From: Nannocystis sp.
Lineage (GTDB): Bacteria > Myxococcota_A > Polyangia > Nannocystales > Nannocystaceae
Assembly: GCF_016714285.1 (NCBI RefSeq)
Contig: NZ_JADJNN010000025.1
Location: forward strand, 16,390-80,389
Direction: 5' to 3'
DNA length: 64,000 nucleotides
Position numbers and translations under genes: made by a program. A model generated the notes under the pieces. The model ran no database searches. It had not been told where the DNA came from and worked only from the letters and a program-made list of their open reading frames with translations. This document shows positions 39,088 to 49,133 of the stretch, in pieces. Within the stretch, counting starts at the first letter, position 1, and the number at the start of each line of letters is the position of its first letter.

Positions 39088-40106
39088 AAGTAGAGCGCCG
39101 CGTCGGGATACTCCGACTCCTCGAGCTTGATCCCGATCACCCCCTCGGCCAGCCCCCGCGTCGTGCTCAGCGACACCACGAGGCTCGGCCCCAGCCCCTC
39201 CGCGAAGGCCTGCGCCAGCTCCTTGGCCAGCGGCTCGCTCACCAGCTGCGCGTGGTACTGACCCTCCTTGCCGTCGAGATCGGTCATCGCCACCGCCGCC
39301 TTGGTGACCAGCATGATGCCGACCGACGAGCTCCCGCTCACCGCGTCGCCCTGCGACCAGGCCACGCACTGACCGCCCTCGATCGTCCGACACAGCGCGT
39401 TCGACTCCTGCTCCGTCGCGAGCTGCCCGTCCTTCATCCCCACGTCCCAGGTCGCGTCATCCCCCAGCAGCATCCCGATCTCCAGCGTGCTGTCCTGCGC
39501 CGGCTCGGTCAGCGGCTCGTACACCACCAGCTCGAGCCGCGCCGCGAGCAGATCGGCCGCGTCGACGCCGGCGTCCTGCACGAACGCCGCGACCTTCTCG
39601 CCGTTGAAGCGCAGCAGCGCCGCGTTCTTGCCCTTCTCCGTGTCGTTGACCAGGCGAAAGAAGCCGGTCGCCCCGAAGTTGAGCGCCCCGCAGTCCGGCG
39701 CCGTCCCGGCGCCCCAGCCCGCACACGGCGAGCCCATCGAGCTCGGCACCACCCCCGCGTCCTCGAACGCCTCCGCGTCCAGCTTGACCGCCAGGCGCTC
39801 CGATTTCGTACACTGCATCGCTAGCTGCCCCGTGCTGCCACCGCTGTCCGTCGCGCCGGTCCCCGTCGCCTCGCCGCCCGCCGTGGTCGTGGTCCCGGCC
39901 GCGGTCGTCGACTCACCCTGCGAAGCCGTCGCTCCACCGCTGTCCTCACCCCCGCTCGTGGTCGGCAGCGTCACCGAGGTGCCGCTCGCTCCGCCGCTCA
40001 CACCCGTCGAGCCCGCGCTCGCCTCGGCGCCGCTGTCCTCCCACGCCGGGTTGTCCTTCACCAGGCAGCCACCGAACACCAGACAACCAAGCATGAGCCG
40101 TCGCAT
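39060..40106 (-). CDS. Lipoprotein with a Thr/Gly/Ser-rich linker and unidentified C-terminal domain
   Basis: 348 residues. The signal peptide (MRRLMLGCLVFGGC) has a lipobox cysteine at residue 14, followed by about 80 linker residues. The C-terminal ~240 residues are a beta-rich globular domain (RLAVKLDAEAFEDAG, GFFRLVNDTEKGKNAALLRF, ARLELVVYEPL, SLVVSLSTTRGLAEGVIGIKL), which recalls DNRLRE-type or carbohydrate-binding jelly-roll modules but without a clear match. It ends with CTEWSS. ATG 40106 starts the signal peptide; the divergent FG-GAP lipoprotein begins about 125 bp away. Confidence 0.75.
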   Translation of the reverse strand: MRRLMLGCLVFGGCLVKDNPAWEDSGAEASAGSTGVSGGASGTSVTLPTTSGGEDSGGATASQGESTTAAGTTTTAGGEATGTGATDSGGSTGQLAMQCTKSERLAVKLDAEAFEDAGVVPSSMGSPCAGWGAGTAPDCGALNFGATGFFRLVNDTEKGKNAALLRFNGEKVAAFVQDAGVDAADLLAARLELVVYEPLTEPAQDSTLEIGMLLGDDATWDVGMKDGQLATEQESNALCRTIEGGQCVAWSQGDAVSGSSSVGIMLVTKAAVAMTDLDGKEGQYHAQLVSEPLAKELAQAFAEGLGPSLVVSLSTTRGLAEGVIGIKLEESEYPDAALYFEVCTEWSS

Positions 40107-40232
40107 GATCGCGCCTCCAGGACCCCCAGCATGCCAGATCTCGCGACCGAGCGCGGCGCCACACGATCGATCGTCACGAGCCCGCGTGGGTGCGCCCGCC
40201 TCCGCGCGCAGCCCCCGTGATAGCGTGGCGAG

Positions 40233-41886
40233 GTGGCCCGTGTCTCCCGCATCTCCTTCTCCCTCCTCTCGTACCTCGCCTTCTGCACCGCCGTGTGGAG
40301 CGCCTGCGGCGACGACGGCCGCCCCGGTGAGGCCGGCACCGGCAGCGCCACCGACACCAGCCCGCTGACCACCACCGTCACCCCCACCACCGGCGACAGC
40401 ACCCCCACCGGCAGCGCCACCGGCACCGCCACCGAGGGCAGCATCAGCGACACCGCCACCGGCACCAGCAACGGGCCGACCAGCGCCACCGACAGCGCCA
40501 CCGCCACTGACAGCGCCACCAGACAGTGCCACCACCCGCGACGACCGCCACCACCGGCGAGCCCGCAGGCCCCTGCAACGAGGACCCGCCGCCCGGCTTC
40601 ATGGCCCCCTTCGACGCCGCCTGCAAGACCGAGCCCCAGCTCGGCATGTTCGACCCCGTGGTCGAGTGGCACAAGGACATGTTCATGACCAGCCCCGGCG
40701 CCAACGCCAGCGCCTCGGCCCCGCTCGTCGTGCAGGTCAATGACGACAACATGGACGGCAAGGTCGACAGCGAGGATATGCCCGACATCCTGAATATCAT
40801 GTACAATCCCAACAATCAGGCCGTCCTGCGCGCCATCTCCGGCGACGGCAGCAGCGAGGTGCTGAGCATCGTCATCCCCGGCGGCACCCGCGAGGAGGGC
40901 CTCGCCGCCGCCGACATCGACAACGATGGATTCATCGAGATCCTGAGCAGCAGCAACAACGGCCAGCAGATCCTCTGCTACGAGCATGACGGCACCCTCA
41001 AGTGGACCAGCCCGATGCTCACCGCCGCCAACGCCGGCACCTACGAGACCTACCCCGCGATCCTCGACATGAACGGCGACGGCAAGCCGGAGATCGTCGC
41101 CGGCCGCGTCATCCTCAACAGCGCCGGCAGCCAGGTCGGCGTCGGCATGTTCGGCATCGGCGCCCCACCGGCAACGCCAACGGCAGCGCCGCCGTCTCCT
41201 TCGCCGCCGACCTCGACGGCGACGGCGAACGAGGTCGTCGTCGGCAACGCCCTCTACCGCATGGACGGCACCGCCATCTGGTCCAACGCCTCCAACGACG
41301 GCTACCCCGGCGTCGCCGACTTCGACCTCGACGGCATCCCCGAGATCGTCGTCGTCTCCAACGCCGAAGTCCACGTCCACGACAGCTCCGACGGCGCCTT
41401 GATCTGGAAGACCGCGACCCCGGCGGCCTCGGCGGCCCGCCGACCATCGCCGACTACGACGGCGACGGCTTCCGGAGGTCGGCGTCGCCGGCCTGAGCAA
41501 ATACAGCGTATTCGACACCGACGGGACCGTGCTGTGGAGCCACACCACCCAGGACGCCTCCTCCGGCATCACTGGCAGCTCCGTCTATGACTTCGAGGGC
41601 GACGGCATCGCCGACGTCGTCTACGCCGACGGATCAACCTCTACGTCTTCTCCGGCATCGACGGCGCCACCAAGCTGCATTCGCCGACCACAACAGCGGC
41701 ACCCGCCTCGAATACCCGATCGTCGCCGACGTCGACCGCGACGGCCAGGTCGAGATCGTCGTCATCCACGAGCCCTACAACGGCCCGATCACCGGCATCA
41801 CCGTCATCGGCGACAAGAACAACTCCTGGCGCCCCGGCCGGAAGATCTGGAACCAGCACGCCTATTCGATCACCAATATTGTATGA
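40233..41886 (+). pseudogene. FG-GAP/VCBS-repeat lipoprotein, frameshifted and apparently cut off at the 3' end
   Basis: The gene starts at GTG 40233 with a lipoprotein signal (AFCTAVWSAC) and a Thr/Ser/Gly linker. It then carries FG-GAP blades with calcium-type loops: DDNMDGKVDSED, DIDNDGFIE, DMNGDGKPEI, DFDLDGIPEI, DFEGDGIADVV and DVDRDGQVEIV. At least five single-base breaks occur (near 40520, 41165, 41215, 41425, 41470 and 41640). The reading ends at WNQHAYSITNIV, a motif that in related proteins is followed by more sequence (a further blade and C-terminal region, from my knowledge of the family). The stop lies just before the integrase gene, so insertion of a mobile element is the likely cause of truncation. 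Confidence 0.72.
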
Positions 41887-42002
41887 GTGGTTTGGATCCG
41901 CCCTGCGCGGGCTTGTGACAGAGAATGTGTACTTTCGGACAGGCGATTTAAGACCCTTGCTTGGCTCGAATTTGTCGCGATAACTGGGGTGGAGGTTTGG
42001 GG

Positions 42003-43562
42003 ATGCTGACTACCGCGACCGTGCGCGAGCTGAAGCCGCGCGACAAGATGTACGAGGTGACGTGCGCGGCGATGCCCGGGTTCGTCGTACGGGTGCTGCC
42101 GACTGGCAAGAAGGTGTTTCTCGTTCGCCATCAGGTCGACGGGCAGTGGCGTCGGCAGAAGATCGGGCTCATGAGCCCGACGCTCGGCGTCGACGAGGCG
42201 CGCCGCCGGGCGGTGCTGATGCTCGGTGGTGAGGCGCGCAACGAGGCGTCCGTCCAGCCGGACGCGGGCCGGACCGCGCCGAGATCAGGGCGCCGAGTCG
42301 AGCCTGTGAAACAGGTGGAATCGCCGCGAGTGACAGTTCGCGAGCTCGCCGATCGCTTCGTCCGCGAATTCGTCGACGTCTATCTGAAGCCCAGCAGCGC
42401 GATCAACTACCGCAAGCACCTCCTCGAGGACATCTTGCCCGTGCTCGGCGATCGGGACTTCCGGAGCGTGACCCGCCAGGACGCACAAGCGCTACACGCC
42501 AGCTTCAAGAAGACCCCGGGGTCCGCCAACTACGTGCTGTGCGTACTCGGTAGCCTGTACAAGCGGATCATCGTCGCCTGGGAGCTGTCGGACATGCGCA
42601 ACCCCTCCCACGGCGTCCAGCGCTTCACGATGAAGACACGCGAGCGCTTCCTGACGCCCGAGGAGCGGCAGCACGTGGAGGCGACGCTGCTCCGCGGCTT
42701 GCAGATCCCGCCGGGACGCAAGGGCCACCTCGATCGAATGGGTGTCTGGGCCCTGCAGCTGCTCTCGCTCACGGGCCTCCGGCGCGACGAGATCCGTGGC
42801 CTCACCTGGCCCATGGTCGACTGGCAGCACAGCTCCCTGAACCTCCCCGACACGAAGACGGGCCAGCGGAGGATCCCCGTTCCCTCGCAGGTCATGGCCC
42901 TGCTGCGGCGGATCCACGACGCCACGGGCAACCGCAAGGCGGGCTTCGTGGTGCACTCGCGCACTGGCAGGAAGCTCTCGGGCCTCAACTTTACGTGGAA
43001 GAACATCCGCGAGGCGGTGGGCATCCCCGACGTCCGCCTGCACGACCTGCGGCACTCGTTCGCCAGCGACGCGCTCATGGGCGGCGTGCCGCTGGCGATC
43101 GTCGGCGAGATGCTCGGCCACCGGCAGCCGAACACGACCAAGCGCTACGCGCACCTGGCCAACCGCGTCGTCCGCGAGGCGCTCGAGCACACCGCCAACC
43201 GCATCGTCGAGGCCAGCAGGATGCCCCCCGCGCTGTCGGTGGCGCCGTTCGAGCCGCTGCGCGACGTCCAGTGGGCCGCGATCGTCACCCTCGTCGACGC
43301 CGACCGCCCGCGCGGCGGCAAGCCGGTCGACATGCGCGACGTGGTCAACGGAATCCGCTGGGTGCTGCACACGCAGGGGCACTGGTCGGACATCCCGGCG
43401 ACCTACGCGACTACGTCGACGTGCTGGCGCTGGTACAGTCGCTGGAGCGCGGACGGGACCTGGCCGAAGGTCGAGGCCGCGATCGCGGCGCCGGCGGCCA
43501 CGTCGACTCGCCGGCCGAAGCCCAGGGCCCGGCCAGTGGAGAGCGGTCTACGGCTCGAGTAG
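42003..43562 (+). CDS. Tyrosine recombinase (integrase) with a C-terminal DUF4096 transposase-type domain
   Basis: 519 residues from ATG 42003, with GGAGG seven bases upstream. An N-terminal arm-binding domain (about 1-80) resembles P4-type integrases, followed by a core-binding helical domain (110-210) and the catalytic domain with Arg260, His347-x2-Arg350, His373 and nucleophile Tyr382. After that, about residues 420-495 match the DUF4096 domain of IS5-type transposases (WAAIVTLVD, RDVVNGIRWVLHTQGHWSDIP, TWPKVEAAI). A recombinase with this added DNA-binding domain is unusual. It lies next to the truncated FG-GAP gene, which suggests that it marks the left end of an integrated element. Confidence 0.9.
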   Translation: MLTTATVRELKPRDKMYEVTCAAMPGFVVRVLPTGKKVFLVRHQVDGQWRRQKIGLMSPTLGVDEARRRAVLMLGGEARNEASVQPDAGRTAPRSGRRVEPVKQVESPRVTVRELADRFVREFVDVYLKPSSAINYRKHLLEDILPVLGDRDFRSVTRQDAQALHASFKKTPGSANYVLCVLGSLYKRIIVAWELSDMRNPSHGVQRFTMKTRERFLTPEERQHVEATLLRGLQIPPGRKGHLDRMGVWALQLLSLTGLRRDEIRGLTWPMVDWQHSSLNLPDTKTGQRRIPVPSQVMALLRRIHDATGNRKAGFVVHSRTGRKLSGLNFTWKNIREAVGIPDVRLHDLRHSFASDALMGGVPLAIVGEMLGHRQPNTTKRYAHLANRVVREALEHTANRIVEASRMPPALSVAPFEPLRDVQWAAIVTLVDADRPRGGKPVDMRDVVNGIRWVLHTQGHWSDIPATYATTSTCWRWYSRWSADGTWPKVEAAIAAPAATSTRRPKPRARPVESGLRLE

Positions 43563-43915
43563 CAGCGGCCTGCAGGCGGTGCGCACGCGTCGGCGTGGAC
43601 CGAGTCCGGGTTGCGCGCCACGAACTTCCGCCCAGCCCCGGACGCGCCGGCCTGCCCGGACTCGCCTCAAGCTCGGGACGATCCTCGACACACGTGCATA
43701 CGCGACCACCAGACGGATGCGCGTGAGCGCCGAGACATCGATTGTAGCGGTGGCTCTGCCACAGACCCCGGATACGGCCACAGCGGCCCCGACCACCACG
43801 CCAGCAGCGATCAGTCCGTTCGCCTCGGGCTTGCCAGCCCCGCTTCGCTGCTCGCGGTCGACGAGCAGGCCCCCGCGACGCCGAGGCCGATCGTCGTGAA
43901 GGTCGCCGTTCGCAG
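43563..43915. other. Gap without a supportable gene
   Basis: These 353 bp follow the integrase and precede the 3' end of a minus-strand gene. Several open frames cross the region on both strands, but none has a plausible start, ribosome binding site or recognisable protein. I see no inverted repeat that would mark an attachment site. Confidence 0.5.
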
Positions 43916-44623
43916 CTAGTCGTTCGGTAGATCAAGGGTTAGGGTCGCGTTGAAGGTCGAGAGATCCATGACACTGGCGATGTCCGCCAGACTGCCAATC
44001 TCAAGGCGGGCTGGATCCGGGAGGCGCCCACGGCCATCAATGAGAAAACGGCGCTCCCGCTGCCATTCAAAACGCCGTGGCTTACAGAATCCCACGGGCT
44101 CCAGCGTCCCGTGGAAAGCGCAGCTTCATCGTAGTACGTGACAAGGCGGCCGGTGACGTTGAAGCGCTCGCGCTGGCATGCAGCACCAAGGCGTTCCTGA
44201 AATGCCGTGACGTTGTGAACGCAGACAACGTGCTCGCCTCCCATGGAAGCGCACTTCTCAGGCACTCGCATATACTGCCGAAACTCATCAATGTTTTCCG
44301 GAGAGAGACTTGTGAACGCGCCGGACGACCCGGCGTAGACGCAGAGCGCGTGCTGCTCGAGTATGGCCTGTGGCGTTATCAGGGCAGCAGACGCCCAGTC
44401 CGACGATGACGTCGAGAGCTGGATATCATTAACCCGCATTACTACGCCCATGTCAGGCTGCATAATGTGCGAGGTCCCTTCAAAGCGATCACCCCGACCG
44501 TCGTCGGCCTCTTCCAACCCACGAAAGTAGTCAAGCCTCCGGAGGAAGAGGCTACCGGCGATGAAGTCGTCGGCGTGGGCTCGCTCTTTACAGAATGTTC
44601 AGAAGCCAGAAAACCGTTGTCAT
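43916..44623 (-). pseudogene. Uncharacterised island protein, two frame breaks
   Basis: Joining three frames gives a convincing ~235-residue protein: start MTTVFWLLNI at 44623, break near 44590, then HADDFIAGSLFLRRLDYF, RGDRFEG, MRVNDIQLSTSSSDW and FNVTGRLVTYYDE. A second break lies near 44112, then FCKPRRFEWQRERRFLID, and the end is TLTLDLPND with the stop at 43916. I do not know a named family. The conserved basic and aromatic segments (RRLDYFRG, ERRFLID) suggest a nucleic-acid- or stress-related enzyme, but that is speculation. It lies behind the integrase and is codon-biased differently from the host, with more A/T at third positions. Confidence 0.55.
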
Positions 44624-44632
44624 TGCTGGATT

Positions 44633-45012
44633 TTACACTACCGCCCGGCACCGCGCGAGCGCGAGCCGCGAGTCGCGGCCCACGCGAACCGCGGGCCGGC
44701 GAGAGGCATCTCGAGGGGGGCCATTGCAGCCGCCGGTGACGGCGATGTCGAGGTCGCCGTCGTGGTCGGCCCAGTCGCTGGCGGTCGCGTAGCAGCCGGA
44801 GACAGACAGCTGGTGGGCCACGCTGAAGGTGCCGGCGCTGGACAGCCACACGTGTACGGGGTCGCCGTGCCAGCCGCCGTAGCTGATGTCGTCGGAGCCG
44901 TCGGCGTCGGCGTCGGCGACGCGGAAGGTGTAGAAGAGACGGGGACGCGGCCGTGCTCGCGCTCGTAGGCGTCGTGGCGCGCGCGGGCCACGGCGTCGGA
45001 CTCGTCGAAGTG
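44633..45012 (-). pseudogene. Gene remnants: WD40-protein tail motif followed by an FG-GAP blade
   Basis: On the minus strand a segment reads VARARHDAYEREHGRVP, close to the VARTEYEACERSYGRVP found at the end of the neighbouring nSTAND1-WD40 protein. It continues after a small shift into YTFRVADADADGSDDISYGG and SDWADHDGDLDIAVTGG, which is an FG-GAP blade. No start codon or complete domain is present. The two pieces may come from different genes joined by rearrangement. Confidence 0.5.
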
Positions 45013-45244
45013 ACCACCTGCCTCGTTATCGGCTACGACCCGGAGCGCCCGCGCTCCAGGTCAACCGAGATCCGCCGCAGGGCGAGATGGGGCGTTGTGT
45101 GGAGCGTGTCCGGAGACACCGCCCGGCGGCCGCAGTTGCTACGGGTACGGCGAATCGGGCGAGGAGGTCGGCCTCGGGAAGTGTTGCGCGGCGGCGTGGG
45201 TTCAAGGTTTGGTGAACCGCGGACCCGCGAATGGGCGGGGCGTC

Positions 45245-48200
45245 TCAGTTTTTCGGGGCGTCGTCCTTGTCGCGCGGGACGCGGCCGTATGAACGCTCGC
45301 AGGCTTCATACTCGGTGCGGGCTACGTCGGCGTCCTCGTCGAGGTACGTGCGACGCATGGCGGCGGTGAGGCAGATGGTCGTCGCTCGCTCGAGGGCTCG
45401 ACGCATCGCGGGGACCGAGACGCTCCAGATGCGGGCGGTGGCGTCGTTGGACGCGGTGACGATGTGATTGCCGTCCGGGCTCCACGCGGCAGAGTTGACC
45501 TCGTCCTCGTGGCCGCGGAGGACGAGGGGCTCGCCCGTGCCGTCCGCCCACCACGCCCGCGCCGTCTTGTCGTAGGACGCGGTGACTATGCGCTGGCCAT
45601 CCGGGCTCCACGCGGCGGACCGGACCCATTCATCGTGGCCGTGAAGGACGATGGGCTCGCCCGTGCCGCCCGCCGGCCACACCCGCGCCGTCTTGTCGTG
45701 GGACGCGGTGACTATGCGCTGGCCATCCGGGCTCCACGCTGCGGACCAGACCGAGTTCTCGTGGCCGCGGAGGACGACGGGTTCGCCCGTGCCGTCCGCC
45801 CGCCACATCCGCGCCGTCTCGTCGTCGGACGTGGTGACGATGTGCTGGCCATCCGGGCTCCACGCGGCGGACCTGACCACGCTGTCGTGGCCGCGGAGCA
45901 CGACGGGCTCGCCCGTGCCGTCCGCCCGCCACACCCGCGCCGTATTGTCGAAGGACGCGGTGACGATGCGCTGGCCATCCGGGCTCCACGCGGCGGAGCG
46001 GACCAAGTCGTCGTGGCCGCGGAGGACGACGGGCTCGCCCGTGCCGTCCGCCCGCCACACCCGCGCCGTATTGTCGAAGGACGCGGTGACGATGCGCTGG
46101 CCATCCGGGCTCCACGCGGCGGACAGGACGGCGCGCTTGTGGCCGCGGAGGACGACGGGCTCGCCCGTGCCGTCCGCTCGCCACACCCGCGCCGTCTTGT
46201 CGTAGGACGCGGTGACGATGTGCTGGCCATCGGGGCTCCACGCGGCGGACGAGACGGGCTTGTGGCCGAGGAGGACGGGCTCACCCGTGCCGTCCGCCCG
46301 CCATACCCGCGCCGTCTTGGTGAAGGAGGCGGTAACGATGCGCTGACCATCGGGGCTCCACGCGGCGGACCAGACCGAGTCCTCGTGGCCGCGGAGGACG
46401 GGCTCGCCAATGCCGTCAGCCCGCCACACCCGCGCCGTCTTGTCGTGGGACGCGGTGACGATGCGCTGGCCATCCGGGTTCCACATGGCGGAGATGACCG
46501 GGTTCTTGTGGCCGCGGAGGACGACGGGCTTGCCCGTGCCGTCCGCCCGCCACACCCGCGCCGTCTTGTCGTGGGACGCGGTGACGATGCGCTGGCCATC
46601 CGGGCTCCACGCGGCGGACATGACCGAGTGCTCGTGGCCGCGGAGGACGACGGGCTCACCCGTTCCGTCCGCCCGCCACACCCGCGCCGTCTTGTCGTCA
46701 GACGCGGTGACGATGCGCTGGCCATCCGGGCTCCACGCGGCGGACCAGACCAAGTCCTCGTGGCCGCGGAGGATGACGGGCTTGCCCGTGCCGTCCGCCC
46801 GCCACACCCGCGCCGTCTTGTCGTCAGACGCGGTGACGATGCGCTGGCCATCCGGGCTCCACGCGGCGGAGATGACCACGCTGTCGTGGCCGCGGAGGAT
46901 GACGGGCTTGCCCGTGCCGTCCGCCCGCCACACTCGCGCCGTCTTGTCGAAGGACGCAGTGACGATGCGCTGGCCATCCGGGCTCCACGTGGCGGACCAG
47001 ACCCATTCCTCGTGGCCGCGGAGGACGACGGGCTTGCCCGTGCCGTCCGCCTGCCACACCCGCGCCGTCTTGTCGTGGGACGCGGTGACGATGCGCTGTC
47101 CATCCGGGCTCCACGCGGCGGACTCGACCCCGTCCTCGTGGCCGCGGAGGACGACGGGCTCGCCCGTGCCGTCCGCCCGCCACACCCGCGCCGTCCTGTC
47201 GGAGGACGCGGTGACGATGCGCTGGCCATCCGAGCTCCATGCGGGGGACCGGACCGGGTCGTCGTGGCCGCTGAGGATGACGGGCTCGCCCGTGCCGTCC
47301 GCCCGCCACACCCGCACCGTATCCCCTTCGAGGGTAACGACACGCTGGCCATCCGGACTCCACACTGCCCCTCCCCCGTCGAATCTGGCCTCGAACATCG
47401 GGGTCGACAACGTGTCGAGTGCAAGCTGCAGCCACCCACGAACGTCCTCGGGAGCCTCGACCACGAGGAGGACCCGCGTCGCCGCGGCTGAATCGTGACG
47501 CGCGAGGAGCTCGCGGGCGCCGGCCATCAAGGAGGCCGTGCGCGCCCGTGCGGCTTCCGCCTTCGCATGGTCGCGGGCCGTGTCTGCTGCGGCTTTCTCC
47601 TCCGCGAGTTGTTTCTGCGCGGCCTCGGCGGTCTCCTGCGCGGCCTCGGCGGTCTCCTGCGCGGCCTCGGCCGCCTCCTGGGACCGCACCGCCAGCACCG
47701 CGAGCACCCCGACGCCCACCGCGACCACCACCGCGACCACCGCCAGCGACGAGTCGGCGCCGCGCCGCCCGCTCCCGGGCACATGCCCGTGCGACAGCCC
47801 GAGGAATCACGCTCGCTGCCCGTGATCCGCTTCGGGTGCTCCGCGGCCCACGCCTGCGCACCCCGCAGCGCCGCGGCGCCGAGCAGCAGCGCCGCCGGTC
47901 GCCGCCCATCCTCCCACAGCCGGGCCTGCACCTGCAACGGATGCAGGTGCTTCGCCTCCCACGCCTCGTTGTCGCGCAGCACGGGCTCGACCAGGCGGTC
48001 GTGGCTCAGCTCGAACCACGTGCCGCCGGCCCGCGGCTCGGCGCGCACGATGAACTGGTCGCGCAGCCGCGCGATGAGGTCGTTGCCCAGCCCCGCGCTC
48101 TGCCTCGCCTCTTGCCGGACCTGCGCGCGCAGCCGGTTGACGATCAGCGTGCGCCCGACCCACTCACGCACCGCCCGCTCGACCGCCTCGTCGCCGCCGG

Positions 48201-49133
48201 CGACCGCGGCGACTACGTCGGCGTAGTACCCGGCGAGCGCCGACGACACGCTCGCGTAGCGTTCGATGTCCTCGGCGTCGATGCTGAGGTCGTCGTCCGG
48301 CATCGCGGCCCACAGGCGGTGGCAGACCACCTGCAACTGGACCGGCTCGACGAACGGCCCCGGCTCCGCGACGATGCTGCCGTCCGCCTGCTGCACCTGC
48401 ACCGTCGCCAGGTCCTGCACCAGCCGGTCGACGCCGGGGAACGCCCGTCCGCCGCGCTCCGCCAGCCGCACCGCGGCCTCGCGCGCGCCCTCGCGGCGGT
48501 CGAGCAGGTCGAGGCGGAACGTGTTCGCCAGCTCCGTGGGGATGCGGTCGCGGTACGGCGCCAGCGCCGGCAGGTGGTCCTCGCGGACGATGAACAGCGC
48601 CCACAGCTCCCCGCCCTCGAGCGCCTGTCCGACCGCCGAGAAGAACGCCCGCCGCTCGGCCAGCCCCGGCGGTCCGACGGTCAGAACCTCCTCGAACTGG
48701 TCGAACAGCAGCACCGCCGGGAGGTCTTGCCGGCCCTTACGCCGCGGACGGGTCGTCACGTACGTCCGCAGGTCCATCCGCGCGAGCTCTGCGGGGTTGC
48801 GGCGGCGATCGGCCGGCAGTTCCTCCTCGAGGCTGAGCAGCACGCTCAGCACGTAGCGGTTGGTCTCCGCCGGCAGGTCCGCGAGCCCCGCCGGGTCGAA
48901 GTTCACGCGGATCGGCCGCCACACGTCGAACCCGCCCTCGACCAGCGCCGGCGTCAGCCCGGCCATGACGAGCGAGCTCTTGCCCGCCCCGACGGCGCGT
49001 GCAGCACGAGGATGCGCCGCGCCTGCAGGCGGTTATATAATTCGCGCACCTCGGCGTCGCGCCCGTACAGCGGCTCGCCCTCCTGGATCGGCCGCGGCCC
49101 GACGAACGGGTTTCGCTCAGAAATCCCAGCCAT
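45245..49133 (-). pseudogene. nSTAND1 NTPase with a transmembrane helix, coiled coil and 16 WD40 repeats; two frame breaks
   Basis: The gene starts at ATG 49133 (NPFVGPRPIQEGEPLYGRD, the nSTAND1 leader) and overlaps the CHAT-SIR2 stop by 17 bp. A P-loop PSGAGKSS can be restored by adding one G in a G-run near 48990; Walker B is LLFDQFEEVL, and the helical C-terminal STAND part ends near 47800. After a second break near 47780 come a transmembrane helix (VVAVVVAVGVGVLAVLAV), a coiled coil of AAQETAE repeats, and 16 WD40 units (45415-47390). STAND ATPases act as switches that oligomerise on ligand binding. With a CHAT-SIR2 gene in the same unit, a conflict or abortive-infection function is likely. 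Both breaks lie in G/C runs and may be sequencing errors. Confidence 0.85.
45415..47390 (-). repeat. Tandem array of near-identical 126-bp WD40 units
   Basis: Sixteen 42-codon units follow one another; most share WSPDGQRIVTAS, KTARVWRADGTGEPVVLRG almost unchanged. The most divergent units are the first (GGGAVWSPDGQRVVTLEGD) and the last (before IWSVSVPAMRR). Two units are shortened by one to three residues. The near-identity at the DNA level indicates recent amplification or ongoing homogenisation, so repeat number is likely to vary among strains. Confidence 0.9.

Noticed and set aside
43563..43915. Open frames of about 100 residues after the integrase
   Set aside because: No plausible ribosome binding site or protein-like composition, and overlapping frames on both strands are equally open.
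45415..47390. Regular tandem repeats that could be read as a CRISPR-like array
   Set aside because: The 126-bp units are in frame and encode WD40 motifs; repeat and spacer structure with unique spacers of constant length is absent, and no cas gene is nearby.
45464..47491. A 675-residue plus-strand repeat protein opposite the WD40 array
   Set aside because: It is the mirrored translation of the WD40 DNA repeats; it has no start context and no fold, and the minus strand gives perfect WD40 units.
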